From Eubacterium sp. (GTDB taxonomy: Bacteria > Bacillota > Clostridia > Lachnospirales > Lachnospiraceae): DNA of 40,860 bases. Location of the stretch: positions 1-40,860 of the forward strand of contig JAILRB010000042.1 in the NCBI GenBank assembly GCA_024698585.1. Direction: 5' to 3'. The notes below the pieces were generated by a model. It ran no database searches. It had not been told where the DNA came from and was given only the letters and a program-made list of their open reading frames with translations. Position 1 is the stretch's first letter. The number at the start of each line of letters is the position of its first letter. Position numbers and translations under genes: made by a program. Below are positions 25,565 to 34,563 of this stretch, in pieces.

Positions 25565-26257
25565 ATGATTAGTGAGAAGACTTTATCAGAGGCATTAGCC
25601 CTTAACAATGAAAAATTTATGGAACAAATGCCGAAAGTGAAAGAACCACATCGGTTTTCCAAATCATTTGAACGGCGGATGAATCATTACATGAAGGCGG
25701 AAAGAAAATATGGGGGAAGCGTCTTTATGGAACGCGCAGTCCGTTATTGTGCCACGGCAGCAGCAATGGTGGTTTGTCTGGTGTCACTGAATTTGATTTC
25801 GGCGAAGGTGTTTGAGCAAAGCATCTGGAATATGATCACCGGGAATAAGTCCGGTTATACCCAGGTGTCTTTCGAGAAGGCATCGGAAACGAAACAGGAA
25901 TTGACCGGACAGCACTATAGACTGGCAGAGATTCCGAAGAACTATGAAGTGACTATGAGTGTACCGAAGGGAGAACACCTGGAAATTCTGGTACGAACGG
26001 ATGGAACGGGAAGTATTTCCTATGTGGAAGGAGATGTTTCGGAGCAGGTTGTGGCAGACATTGCATCAAAGAAACAAAAGCAGGAAATCATTGGGGGACA
26101 TGATGTAATGATAGCAGAAGATGATGAAAGTATTACAGCCTGTTTCGTGGATGACCGGTATTATCATATCGTCACCATTCAGGGAAGAGATGCATCTATG
26201 GAAATGGTTCGAAAGATTATAAGTACATTGGAAGGAGTGGAGTCATATGAATCATAA
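25565..26257 (+). CDS. Membrane anti-sigma-like protein (DUF4367-type sensor)
   Basis: 230 residues. A cytoplasmic N-terminal part of about 55 residues (with KFMEQMPKVKEPHRFSKSFE) precedes one membrane helix (about 60-82, CATAAAMVVCLVSLNLIS). An external domain follows (about 95-228, with YRLAEIPKNYEV... IIGGHDVMIAEDDESITACF), of the kind annotated DUF4367. This layout, directly after an ECF gene, is that of an anti-sigma factor holding the sigma factor until an external cue. No zinc-binding anti-sigma motif (HxxxCxxC) is present. The stop overlaps the next start by 11 bp. Confidence 0.8.
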   Translation: MISEKTLSEALALNNEKFMEQMPKVKEPHRFSKSFERRMNHYMKAERKYGGSVFMERAVRYCATAAAMVVCLVSLNLISAKVFEQSIWNMITGNKSGYTQVSFEKASETKQELTGQHYRLAEIPKNYEVTMSVPKGEHLEILVRTDGTGSISYVEGDVSEQVVADIASKKQKQEIIGGHDVMIAEDDESITACFVDDRYYHIVTIQGRDASMEMVRKIISTLEGVESYES

Positions 26258-26858
26258 AAGAATAAGTTTATTAGGTTTTTCACTCCTTTTCTTTCTGATT
26301 GGGTGGATGAATATGAAGGAAATTTCTGCAGAGGAAACTACTATGGAAGAAGTGGTAACATTGGAAGAAACCACAGAGGAGCAAACTACGGAAGGGCAGA
26401 CCGGCACCATCATTGAGCCAATCACAGAAGAGAAAACTACGGAAGTTACAACAAGTAAGGAAGGGACCACAAAGATTCCAGCAGGATACATGCCCCCCAA
26501 AAAGAATCAGGATTCTGTGGTGAACAGTGAGAGTTCCGCGGTGGCAAAGTCGGTGGTGACTGTGGTTTCTCTTTCAAAAAAAGGAAAGAAACAGGCGAAA
26601 CTTTATATTTATTCCGAAGGCAAATATAAAACGAAAAAGACGAAATTGGTTGTAAGAATTCAGATGAAAAAAAATGGAACGTGGAGTACTTATCGGACTT
26701 TTCAAAAAGCGAAGAAAAGCTTCTACTGTATCATGAAAAAGAAATTCCGTCTGAGAGGAAAATGTAAATATCGTGCCGATGTGACCGTGTATTATTACAA
26801 TAAAAAGAAAAAGAAAATCGGGAAACATCGAAAAAAATCGAAAATTATTTTAACGTAG
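26247..26858 (+). CDS. Small secreted Thr/Glu- and Lys-rich protein
   Basis: 203 residues. A signal peptide (about 1-28, ending KEISA) is followed by a low-complexity Thr/Glu linker (about 30-75). The C-terminal domain (about 100-203) is strongly basic and beta-like (KKAKLYIYSEG-type strands, then TWSTYRTFQKAKKSFY and KCKYRADVTVYYYNKKKKK). The overlap with the anti-sigma gene shows translational coupling. No catalytic motif was seen. The very basic domain may bind the anionic cell wall. It lies between the anti-sigma gene and the serpin and is probably secreted under the same control. Confidence 0.75.
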   Translation: MNHKRISLLGFSLLFFLIGWMNMKEISAEETTMEEVVTLEETTEEQTTEGQTGTIIEPITEEKTTEVTTSKEGTTKIPAGYMPPKKNQDSVVNSESSAVAKSVVTVVSLSKKGKKQAKLYIYSEGKYKTKKTKLVVRIQMKKNGTWSTYRTFQKAKKSFYCIMKKKFRLRGKCKYRADVTVYYYNKKKKKIGKHRKKSKIILT

Positions 26859-26872
26859 CAGGAGGATGAAAA

Positions 26873-28333
26873 ATGAAACGAACAAAAGTAATCGGCGTAT
26901 TGATGGCGTTGGTGATGGCAATGACTGTTGCTTCTCCAATGGTATTGCATCAGGAAAAAACGGTGCAGGCAACCACCAAGAAGAGTGGAAAAATTAAATT
27001 GAATTATAAAAAGAAAACCATTCGCGTGGGACAGAAGGTTACATTAAAACTGAAGCATGCGAAAGCGAAAAAGGTAAAATGGAAGAGCTCTAACAAAAAG
27101 ATTGCCACCGTGAAAAAAGGTGTTGTAAAAGGAAAACGTAAAGGAAGAGTTACCATTACAGCAAAATACAGAGGAAAGAAATATAAGGCAAAGATTCGGA
27201 TAATAAAAGGAAAGTATATCATATCGAAAGATGACTGCTGGGTTGATGTGTCAGACACTTCCATCAAACAGGCACAAAAAATGGTGGATGAAATGGATCA
27301 GGCAAAGAACATCATTGTAAGCCCAACGTCCTTGAATGTTGTCCTCGGTATGGTTGTAAACGGTGCGGATACCAAGGTGCAAAAAGAAATCGAAACATAT
27401 CTGGGAAAGACAAAAGAAGAGTATAATCAGGAAATACTGAAGTTCATGAATCGTACAGGAAAGGAGACGGCGCTGAACGTCCATAATAGTTTCTGGTACA
27501 AAAATCTTTATCAGGTTCAGCCGGATTTGGAGAATGTGCTGAAGAATTCCTATTTGTCAGAAAATCAAGGAATCCAAATGATTCAGGATGATGTCAAGAC
27601 AATTAATCAATGGGTATCAGATAAAACGGACAAAATGATTCCAACAATTCTAGATGGTATTACAGCCGATACCGTTGCGATTTTCATTAATGCGATTTTA
27701 TTTAAAGGAGAATGGACCGTTCCGTTTGAGGCGAATAACACCTATGCTAATACATTTACACAGTTTGACGGAACGAAGAAAAAAATCCCTATGATGCATG
27801 GGGAAGAATCTATTTATTATGAAAATAAGAAAGCAATCGGTTTTGAAAAGACTTATGGGAAAAACAAAGAATATTCTTTTATCGCAATGCTTCCGAAAAA
27901 AGAAGGCGCGTTTACTGTGAAAAGTCTGAATCCGGAGAGCTTCTTACAGTCACGTACAGATCGATATCGAGTGAATGTTGAAATGCCGAAATTTACTTAC
28001 GACTGGTCGGATGAAGGCGTATTAAATGATTATCTGAAAGCCAATGGATTGCCAACAATGTTTGACGCTACGGTAAATCCGTTGGGAAAAATATTTGTTA
28101 ATTGTCCGGAGAATGTATATGTTTCCGATGTAATTCAGAAATGTAAAATCATTGTGGACGAGGAAGGCACAAAAGCAGCTGCTGTTACAGCGGTGATTGC
28201 GAAAGCAACTGCAATGCTACACCCGTCGGTGAAAAGAAAAACGGTGAAGCTGAACCGACCATTTGCTTATATGATTGTGGATAATCAAAGCGGAGAGATT
28301 CTCTTTATGGGAAAAATGATCCAGCCAAAATAA
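26873..28333 (+). CDS. Secreted serpin with an N-terminal bacterial Ig-like domain
   Basis: 486 residues. A signal peptide (about 1-33) and a basic Ig-like (BIG2) domain (about 38-110, with KWKSSNKKIATVKKGVVKG) precede a complete serpin fold (about 115-486). Serpin marks are NIIVSPTSLNVVLGMVVNGA, NAILFKGEWTVPFE and the C-terminal LNRPFAYMIVDNQSGEILFMG. The hinge EEGTKAAAVTAV (about 430-441) has the small residues needed for loop insertion, so it should be inhibitory. The loop is about six residues longer than that of alpha-1-antitrypsin; counting from the hinge puts P1 near Thr446 in the AKATAMLH stretch, so the target is uncertain, possibly an elastase-like protease. It is last in the ECF operon. 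Confidence 0.92.
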   Translation: MKRTKVIGVLMALVMAMTVASPMVLHQEKTVQATTKKSGKIKLNYKKKTIRVGQKVTLKLKHAKAKKVKWKSSNKKIATVKKGVVKGKRKGRVTITAKYRGKKYKAKIRIIKGKYIISKDDCWVDVSDTSIKQAQKMVDEMDQAKNIIVSPTSLNVVLGMVVNGADTKVQKEIETYLGKTKEEYNQEILKFMNRTGKETALNVHNSFWYKNLYQVQPDLENVLKNSYLSENQGIQMIQDDVKTINQWVSDKTDKMIPTILDGITADTVAIFINAILFKGEWTVPFEANNTYANTFTQFDGTKKKIPMMHGEESIYYENKKAIGFEKTYGKNKEYSFIAMLPKKEGAFTVKSLNPESFLQSRTDRYRVNVEMPKFTYDWSDEGVLNDYLKANGLPTMFDATVNPLGKIFVNCPENVYVSDVIQKCKIIVDEEGTKAAAVTAVIAKATAMLHPSVKRKTVKLNRPFAYMIVDNQSGEILFMGKMIQPK

Positions 28334-28353
28334 AAACAGAAGAATAAGAAAAA

Positions 28354-28403
28354 AACGAGTTTACGGGAGTTTCTTTAGATTCCGGTAAGCTCGTTCTTTT
28401 TTA
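28354..28403 (+). terminator. Intrinsic terminator after the serpin gene
   Basis: AACGAGTTTACGGGA (28354-28368) pairs with TCCGGTAAGCTCGTT (28381-28395) with one mismatch and one G-T pair, followed by CTTTTTT. Confidence 0.8.
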
Positions 28404-28432
28404 TTGCATGAAGGAAGGTGGTATGCTAAAAT
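28404..28432 (+). promoter_or_regulatory. Promoter of the c-di-AMP/envelope operon
   Basis: TTGCAT (28404-28409), 17 bp, TAAAAT (28427-28432) with a TGC extension. It begins immediately after the serpin terminator. Confidence 0.6.
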
Positions 28433-28484
28433 AAAAGACGATTGTGGGTTTCTGTGCCCAGACGAAAGGATAAGGAGTCTTTTT

Positions 28485-28931
28485 ATGCTTAATAATGAAA
28501 AAATCATACTGATGACAAAGCTATCATTGTACGAGCAGAAAAATCAAAAATCACAGATTAGTACCAGTAAGTATTTTAAGGGAGATTATGTATCATTAAA
28601 GATGATTAGTTCCTTCCTTTACATTACGATTGCGTACATGATGGGATTGGCGATTACCGTATTATATGCTGCAGATAAACTGCTGGCATTTACTTCTACT
28701 ACAGGAGTATTTACCGGACTGATTGCTTTGTTACTTTTAATATATGTGGTGGTCATGGCCGTTTATATGACATTCTGTCATGCCTTCTATTCTCATAAGT
28801 TCAGACAAACCAGAAAAAAACTGAATGAATACAATGGGGATTTAAAAACATTACATAGAATTCAGGAACTGGAATATGATGCGATTATTGATGAGTTAGA
28901 AGAACAGGAACAGGAGGAAACACAGTGGTAA
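28485..28931 (+). CDS. Small two-helix membrane protein of unknown function
   Basis: 148 residues with two hydrophobic segments (about 41-62 and 72-97) and charged termini; the C-terminal tail (about 105-148) is acidic and helical. The ATG at 28485 follows AAGGAG at a good distance. An upstream TTG at 28404 coincides with the -35 box and is not credible. The stop overlaps the next GTG start by 7 bp. It is the first gene of a transcript leading to cdaA. No family was recognised. Confidence 0.72.
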   Translation: MLNNEKIILMTKLSLYEQKNQKSQISTSKYFKGDYVSLKMISSFLYITIAYMMGLAITVLYAADKLLAFTSTTGVFTGLIALLLLIYVVVMAVYMTFCHAFYSHKFRQTRKKLNEYNGDLKTLHRIQELEYDAIIDELEEQEQEETQW

Positions 28932-29884
28932 AGTTATTGGAATTTAAGGAAAAATTAAAAAACTTTTATGCAGAGCATGAAGTATATATGAGACCGGTAT
29001 TAAAATTTTTAATTCTGTTCATCTCCCTTGCAACGATTCGTTATAAATTTGATGTGCAGAATGCTGTAAGTTCATGGGTGATTATTTTAGGGATGTCTGT
29101 TGTATTTGCGTTCCTTCCATGGGCGTTGATCGTTACTGGAATCATGTCGGTAATCTTATTGGATGTTTTTGCGTTATCCATGGAACTGGCAGCCTTTGTG
29201 TTTATGCTGATTGTCATTATGATGGTAGTCTTTTTCCGATTTGCGCCGGAGCAGGGCTTGTTCTTAATTCTTGTCCCGTTGGCGTTTTTCTTAAAGATTC
29301 CATATTTGATTCCAATTGCTGCAGGATTGCTTTTTGCTCCGACAGCAGTAGTATCCGTAAGCTTTGGAACATTGATTTATTATATTATTACAATTATTAG
29401 TGCGAACAGGGAAGTATTATCGAATATTACTTTGGGAGAAGGAAAATCCACAGGTAGTTTTGCAGTGGTAAATCTTTTGGCGCATGATGTGGAAATGTAT
29501 CTTGTGATGGTTTCCTTTGCTGTGACTATTCTGGTGGTTTACTTTACCAGAAGATTGTCCATTAACAATGCATGGATGCTGGCAATCATTACCGGTGGAG
29601 TATTGGATTTCGTATTGATTCTTGTGGGAAGCATTGTTTTAAAAATCAATTATTCTAATTTATGGTTGATTTTAGGAAGTGTGATTTCCCTGGTATTAAC
29701 CTATATTTTACATTTCTTTGTTTTCTCTGTGGACTACTCGCGAACGGAGCATACACAGTTTGAGGACGATGAATATTATTACTACGTGAAAGCGGTACCG
29801 AAGATTAATGTAATGGCACCGGAAATGAATGTGAAGCGTATTAACGCACAAAGAAAAAAGAAACATATGTCAAAAGGGAAATAA
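28925..29884 (+). CDS. Polytopic membrane protein of unknown function, upstream of cdaA
   Basis: 319 residues with about eight hydrophobic helices between residues 20 and 275. A short cytoplasmic N-terminus (KLLEFKEKLKNFYAEHE) and a basic C-terminal tail (NAQRKKKHMSKGK) flank them. The start is GTG at 28925, overlapping the previous stop and so coupled to it. I associate this kind of protein with cdaA loci of Lachnospiraceae, but no named family or transport motif was recognised. Position suggests a partner or sensor of the cyclase, which is inference only. Confidence 0.75.
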   Translation: MVKLLEFKEKLKNFYAEHEVYMRPVLKFLILFISLATIRYKFDVQNAVSSWVIILGMSVVFAFLPWALIVTGIMSVILLDVFALSMELAAFVFMLIVIMMVVFFRFAPEQGLFLILVPLAFFLKIPYLIPIAAGLLFAPTAVVSVSFGTLIYYIITIISANREVLSNITLGEGKSTGSFAVVNLLAHDVEMYLVMVSFAVTILVVYFTRRLSINNAWMLAIITGGVLDFVLILVGSIVLKINYSNLWLILGSVISLVLTYILHFFVFSVDYSRTEHTQFEDDEYYYYVKAVPKINVMAPEMNVKRINAQRKKKHMSKGK

Positions 29885-29925
29885 ATTGATTCTCTTTTAC
29901 GTTTTAATAGAAAGGAGGGGATTTC

Positions 29926-30828
29926 ATGAATGCAATAGGAAGTTATCTGGAAAGTGTTTTCAATAAATATTTTGCAGTTCCTGTCTTGGATTTTGGCGAT
30001 GTCATTGAAATTATTTTAATTGCGATTCTGTTTTACTATATCTTTTTATGGTTTCGAAAAAGCAGAGCATGGTCGTTGTTAAAAGGAATCTCTTTCCTGG
30101 TTATTATTATGGTAGTGGCAGGATTATTAAATCTTTCCACCATTGTATGGTTGATTAATAAGACATTAAGTGCCGGAATTATTGCAGTTGTAATTATCTT
30201 CCAGCCGGAACTGCGAAGAGCGTTGGAAGAATTAGGAAAGAAAAATGTCATTTTTAAAGTATTGAAGTTCGGTGGCAGCAGCGATGAAGATCAGTTAGAT
30301 GATCATTCCATTGATGAAATCACCCGTGCAACACTGGAAATGGGGAAGGCGAAAACAGGAGCTCTCATTGTAATCCAGCAGGAACATGATTTGCAGCAGT
30401 ATGTGGAAACCGGAATTCGTGTGGATGCAAAGATTTCCAGTCAGTTGTTAATTAATATTTTTGAAAAGAACACACCACTCCATGATGGAGCGGTAATCAT
30501 TGAAGCAAACAGAATTAAAGCTGCGACCTGTTATCTTCCGTTGTCTGACAGTATTTCCTTAAGTAAAGATTTAGGAACCCGTCATCGTGCAGGACTGGGA
30601 ATTAGTGAGGTAACAGACGGTATTGTCATTATCGTATCAGAAGAAACCGGAAGTATCTCCATTGCGAGAGAAGGAAAGCTGATTCGTTATGCAGATGCAG
30701 CGATTATTAAGAAGGAACTGAGAAAAACTCAGGTTGAGCAAGAGGAAAAGAAAGCAAGAAGATTCTGGAAAGGAAGAGATCGGATTGAGGAAACTAATAG
30801 CAAATCTGAAAAAGATGCTAACAAATAA
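29926..30828 (+). CDS. cdaA: Membrane diadenylate cyclase CdaA
   Basis: 300 residues. Three N-terminal membrane helices (about 25-43, 55-70, 75-93) precede a DAC (DisA_N) domain with DGA at 187-189 and TRHR at 218-221, the residues that bind and align two ATP molecules to make cyclic di-AMP. c-di-AMP controls potassium, osmolyte and wall homeostasis in Firmicutes. An AAAGGAGGGG ribosome site precedes the ATG. The 3' end is overlapped by the ybbR/cdaR gene. glmM, the usual third gene of this cluster, is replaced here by galE and an LCP gene. Confidence 0.95.
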   Translation: MNAIGSYLESVFNKYFAVPVLDFGDVIEIILIAILFYYIFLWFRKSRAWSLLKGISFLVIIMVVAGLLNLSTIVWLINKTLSAGIIAVVIIFQPELRRALEELGKKNVIFKVLKFGGSSDEDQLDDHSIDEITRATLEMGKAKTGALIVIQQEHDLQQYVETGIRVDAKISSQLLINIFEKNTPLHDGAVIIEANRIKAATCYLPLSDSISLSKDLGTRHRAGLGISEVTDGIVIIVSEETGSISIAREGKLIRYADAAIIKKELRKTQVEQEEKKARRFWKGRDRIEETNSKSEKDANK

Positions 30829-32053
30829 CATAGGGATAAAAATCTTAGCGGTAATTGTTGCTTTCATTGTTTGGCTGGCGGTCGTGAATATTAATGATCC
30901 GGAAAAGATTGTGACGGTTTATAATATACCGATTGAAGTAACAGATACAGAGGTATTAACCGAGCAGAACATGGTATACAGTGCGAAGGCTGTGTACACT
31001 GTAAACATTACAGTGTCGGGAAAGCGTTCCGTCGTGACGAATCTTACAGAAGATGACTTCAAGGCGACTGCGTCCTTGAAGGATTTGTCAAAAGTGAATT
31101 CCATTCCTGTCAATGTGGAAGCAAAAAACATTACGGTTTCCAGAAATGTTACCATAGTGAAGCAGTCTGTACATACCATTGAAGTGGGTGTGGAACAGAT
31201 TACTGAGAATGATTTTGAGATTGAACCGGAATTCCATGGAAGTCTGGCCGAGGGGTATGTGTTGGGAGAATATTCTCTTTATACGAATAAGGTTACTATC
31301 GATGCACCAACGTCAGTATTGGACCGAATTGATAAAGTTGCGGCAATCTGCGACATTGAAAACCTGAATGAAGATGTAGAAGGAAAGAAATGTAAGATTG
31401 TCTTATATGATGAAGCTGGTAAGAAAATTAGCTTGAAAAAGAATAACATTACGTTATCCATTTCCAAGGTTCGGATTAATGTGAGTATCCTGAAAGAAGT
31501 TGTTCTGAATATCTTGCCGGTAACGGTTGATAACATTGGAACACCGGCGAAGGATTGTGAAGTTACTGAGGTAACCATGCAGCAGAAGAACATTACGGTC
31601 ATTGGAGATGCAGAAATTCTGGATGGATTAACAGATCTGGATATTTCAGAACAGATTGATATCTCTAAGGATGAAAGTGATGTGACGAAAACAGTGGATG
31701 TTTCAAAGATGTTACCACAGGAAGTTACAATCACCAGTGGAAGTATCATTTCCATTGATGTAAAAATTGATAAGTATATTTCAAAAAGTATTACCATAGA
31801 AAAATCAGATGTTGCGGTAAACAATGTGGATGACAGCGTTGATGCTACAGTTTTGTCGAAAAATATCAGCATTGAATTTTATGGAAAAGAAAGAGACTTG
31901 AACAACCTAAAATCAGAAGACGTTTCAGTCAGTGTGGATTTAAGTGGCGTTGTGGCTGAGGGAACACAAGATATGAAAGCGACCGTAGGATGCCCGAACA
32001 ATATTTCCCCGGTCAACGATGTTTTAGTAAAAATAAGTATTAAGAAAAGATAA
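30785..32053 (+). CDS. cdaR: YbbR-domain protein, CdaR-like regulator of CdaA
   Basis: About 423 residues from the start used. One membrane helix (IKILAVIVAFIVWLAVV) near the N-terminus is followed by about four external YbbR repeats, each a beta-rich unit of about 80 residues, as in CdaR, which binds and modulates CdaA. The start is uncertain. TTG at 30785 has AAGGAAGAG upstream and gives MRKLIANLKKMLTNNIG. ATG at 30815 has a poorer ribosome site, and a TTG at 30734 would extend the cytoplasmic tail. All overlap the cdaA 3' end, implying coupling. Confidence 0.85.
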   Translation: MRKLIANLKKMLTNNIGIKILAVIVAFIVWLAVVNINDPEKIVTVYNIPIEVTDTEVLTEQNMVYSAKAVYTVNITVSGKRSVVTNLTEDDFKATASLKDLSKVNSIPVNVEAKNITVSRNVTIVKQSVHTIEVGVEQITENDFEIEPEFHGSLAEGYVLGEYSLYTNKVTIDAPTSVLDRIDKVAAICDIENLNEDVEGKKCKIVLYDEAGKKISLKKNNITLSISKVRINVSILKEVVLNILPVTVDNIGTPAKDCEVTEVTMQQKNITVIGDAEILDGLTDLDISEQIDISKDESDVTKTVDVSKMLPQEVTITSGSIISIDVKIDKYISKSITIEKSDVAVNNVDDSVDATVLSKNISIEFYGKERDLNNLKSEDVSVSVDLSGVVAEGTQDMKATVGCPNNISPVNDVLVKISIKKR

Positions 32054-32063
32054 TGGAGGGTTT

Positions 32064-33080
32064 ATGAGCAGCATTTTAGTTACCGGTGGTGCCGGATTTA
32101 TTGGAAGTCATACCTGTGTGGAATTATTGGAAGGTGGATATGACGTTGTAGTTGTGGATAATCTTAGTAATTCTTGTCAGGAATCATTAAACAGAGTAGA
32201 AAAAATCACAGGAAAAGCAATTAAGTTTTATGAGGCAGATATTGCAGATAAGGAAAAGATGAATCAGATTTTTGACGAAAATGATATTTTTGCCGTGATT
32301 CATTTTGCAGGCTTAAAGGCGGTGGGAGAATCCGTTCAGAAGCCGTTGGAATATTATACTAATAATATTGCAGGAACCTTGTCAATGTGCGAAGTGATGA
32401 GAAATCATAATGTGAAGAATATCATTTTCAGTTCTTCCGCAACTGTTTACGGAGATCCTGAAATGATTCCAATTACAGAAGAATGCCCGAAAGGTCAGTG
32501 TACCAATCCTTATGGATGGACAAAATCCATGTTGGAACAGATTCTGATGGATATTCAACATTCTGATCCGGAATGGAATGTAATCCTGCTTCGCTACTTT
32601 AATCCAATCGGAGCACATAAGAGTGGGATTATTGGAGAAGATCCGAACGGAATTCCAAATAATCTGATGCCTTACATCACAAAAGTCGCTACAGGACAGC
32701 TTCCAAAATTAAATGTATTTGGAAACGACTACCCGACTCCGGATGGAACCGGTGTGAGAGATTACATTCATGTTGTGGATTTATCCATTGGTCATGTGAA
32801 GGCATTGGAAAAGATTAAGGAAAATCCGGGAACAAAAATTTACAATCTGGGAACAGGAAAAGGATATAGTGTTTTAGAGGTAGTTGAAAACTTTAAAGAA
32901 GCCAGTGGCGTGGATATTCCATATGAAATTGCTCCGAGAAGAGCAGGTGACATTGCAGAATGTTATGCTGATCCTTCTTTGGCAAAAGAAGAACTGGGAT
33001 GGGAAGCGCAGTATGGAATTCGTGAAATGTGTGCTGATTCCTGGAACTGGCAGAAAAATAATCCAAAGGGCTATCGCTAA
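32064..33080 (+). CDS. galE: UDP-glucose 4-epimerase
   Basis: 338 residues, the normal length. The NAD-binding TGGAGFIGSH starts at residue 7, and the catalytic Tyr150-x3-Lys154 lies in NPYGWTKSM with the Ser/Thr of SSSATVYGDP. RYFNPIGAH and GTGVRDYIHVVDL are GalE-specific. It interconverts UDP-glucose and UDP-galactose (or the N-acetyl forms), giving precursors for surface polysaccharide. It starts 11 bp after the YbbR gene and is followed by an LCP ligase, so it likely serves glycopolymer synthesis here, not sugar catabolism. Confidence 0.96.
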   Translation: MSSILVTGGAGFIGSHTCVELLEGGYDVVVVDNLSNSCQESLNRVEKITGKAIKFYEADIADKEKMNQIFDENDIFAVIHFAGLKAVGESVQKPLEYYTNNIAGTLSMCEVMRNHNVKNIIFSSSATVYGDPEMIPITEECPKGQCTNPYGWTKSMLEQILMDIQHSDPEWNVILLRYFNPIGAHKSGIIGEDPNGIPNNLMPYITKVATGQLPKLNVFGNDYPTPDGTGVRDYIHVVDLSIGHVKALEKIKENPGTKIYNLGTGKGYSVLEVVENFKEASGVDIPYEIAPRRAGDIAECYADPSLAKEELGWEAQYGIREMCADSWNWQKNNPKGYR

Positions 33081-33112
33081 GTAGTCTGAAAATACCGATG
33101 ATGGAGAAAAAG

Positions 33113-34429
33113 ATGAGTACGAAGAGTAAAATAAGTAAAAAGTTAAAACGGGTAAAGCGGGCCAAGAAATTTATGATCTTTTTGGAAAGCATTGTAGGAA
33201 TTGTTGTTGTATTATATCTGGCGGTGATGTTCATTCCGGGGGTACGTACAGCAGTGGTTAAGGCAGCGGCCTCCACAGCACTGGGACAGAAAATCATTTC
33301 CTTAATGGCAAGCGACTCCTTTAATGATGTTGTTTTTGATAAAAACTTTAAAAAAGAAAATATTAAGACCAATGACTTGAAATATAATTACTCTGAAGAA
33401 TATACGAATTTTATCCTGTTTGGCGTTGATTCCAGACACGGAGAAGTGGACGCTTCAAACAGTGATTCCATGCTGATTGTCAGTGTTCATAATACTACCG
33501 GTGAGGTAAAGATGGTTTCTGTTTATCGAGATTCCCTGTTAGGAATTTATGATAAGGAAGGAAATTTAAATAATTATTTCAAAGTGAATTCCGCTTATGC
33601 AGGTGGTGGTCCGGAAGCGGCAATTAATACGATGAATAAGAATCTGGACTTAGACATTAAAGATTATGTAACAGTAAACTTTGCCGGTGTGGCAAAAATC
33701 ATTGATTCCTTAGGTGGTATTAAGGTAAATCTTACCGACGATGAAGTAGCACAGTTAAACCAGCATCTGAGAAGTACCATTAGCTCCACAGGAGATTATT
33801 CTCCGGGAATCAAACATAGTGGAAAGAACATTACTTTGAATGGATTGCAGGCGACAACTTATTGTCGTATCCGTAAAGCAACATTCTATGATCCGGAAAC
33901 CGGTGAAGCAATCAGCAATGACTTTGGTCGTGCAGCAAGACAGCGATTTGTCATGACCCAGTTGATTGCCAAGGCAAAGAAAGCAGGAGTTGCCCAGTTA
34001 CAGGATATGGTACAGGAAGTGCTAAAAGGAAAGAAGAAAAAGAACAGAATTATTTCCACTAGTTTTTCTCTGGATGAAATCACTAATATGCTTCCTATTG
34101 TTATGGACTTCGAATTGGCAGGAAGCCAGGGATTCCCATCCAGCCTTACCACCGGAACCATTAATGGTGCCAGTTACGTAATTCCATTAGGGGTAAGCGC
34201 AAACGTAAAGGAACTTCATAAATTCCTTTTCGGTGAGGAAAACTATGAACCGACCGAAGCGGTGAATTCTATCAGTAATTATGTAGAAGGATTTACCGGA
34301 TATGGCGAATTTAGTTCCGGATTAAATTACAAAGGAAACACCGATAGTGGAGAGGTAGAAGAACCTACCACAGAAAAATATGTTCCGGATACGGACTATG
34401 ATGACGGTGGAGACAGTCAATATTATTAA
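33113..34429 (+). CDS. LytR-CpsA-Psr (LCP) family cell-wall glycopolymer ligase
   Basis: 438 residues. A basic cytoplasmic N-terminus and one membrane helix (about 23-44) precede the external LCP domain, which shows FGVDSRHGEVDASNSDSM, VYRDSLLGI and later the Arg-containing YCRIRKATF. Family members transfer polyprenyl-linked glycopolymers to peptidoglycan. The C-terminal tail is Asp/Glu/Tyr-rich. The ATG at 33113 has GGAG six bases upstream and begins MSTKSK; an in-frame ATG at 33098 lacks a site. It ends the cdaA operon at an intrinsic terminator. galE before it may feed the same polymer. Confidence 0.92.
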   Translation: MSTKSKISKKLKRVKRAKKFMIFLESIVGIVVVLYLAVMFIPGVRTAVVKAAASTALGQKIISLMASDSFNDVVFDKNFKKENIKTNDLKYNYSEEYTNFILFGVDSRHGEVDASNSDSMLIVSVHNTTGEVKMVSVYRDSLLGIYDKEGNLNNYFKVNSAYAGGGPEAAINTMNKNLDLDIKDYVTVNFAGVAKIIDSLGGIKVNLTDDEVAQLNQHLRSTISSTGDYSPGIKHSGKNITLNGLQATTYCRIRKATFYDPETGEAISNDFGRAARQRFVMTQLIAKAKKAGVAQLQDMVQEVLKGKKKKNRIISTSFSLDEITNMLPIVMDFELAGSQGFPSSLTTGTINGASYVIPLGVSANVKELHKFLFGEENYEPTEAVNSISNYVEGFTGYGEFSSGLNYKGNTDSGEVEEPTTEKYVPDTDYDDGGDSQYY

Positions 34430-34436
34430 AAAAACA

Positions 34437-34471
34437 GGCAACTTATGTGTGAGGCATAAGTTGCCTTTTCT
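34437..34471 (+). terminator. Intrinsic terminator of the cdaA operon
   Basis: GGCAACTTATG (34437-34447) and CATAAGTTGCC (34455-34465) form a perfect 11-bp stem followed by TTTTCT. Confidence 0.82.
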
Positions 34472-34563
34472 AATGAAAACCTTTCTTTTTTGACAGATAA
34501 AACACAAAATGAACACATCTTATGGATAAACTAAATATCAGATTAACGAAAGGAGAACTTCAA

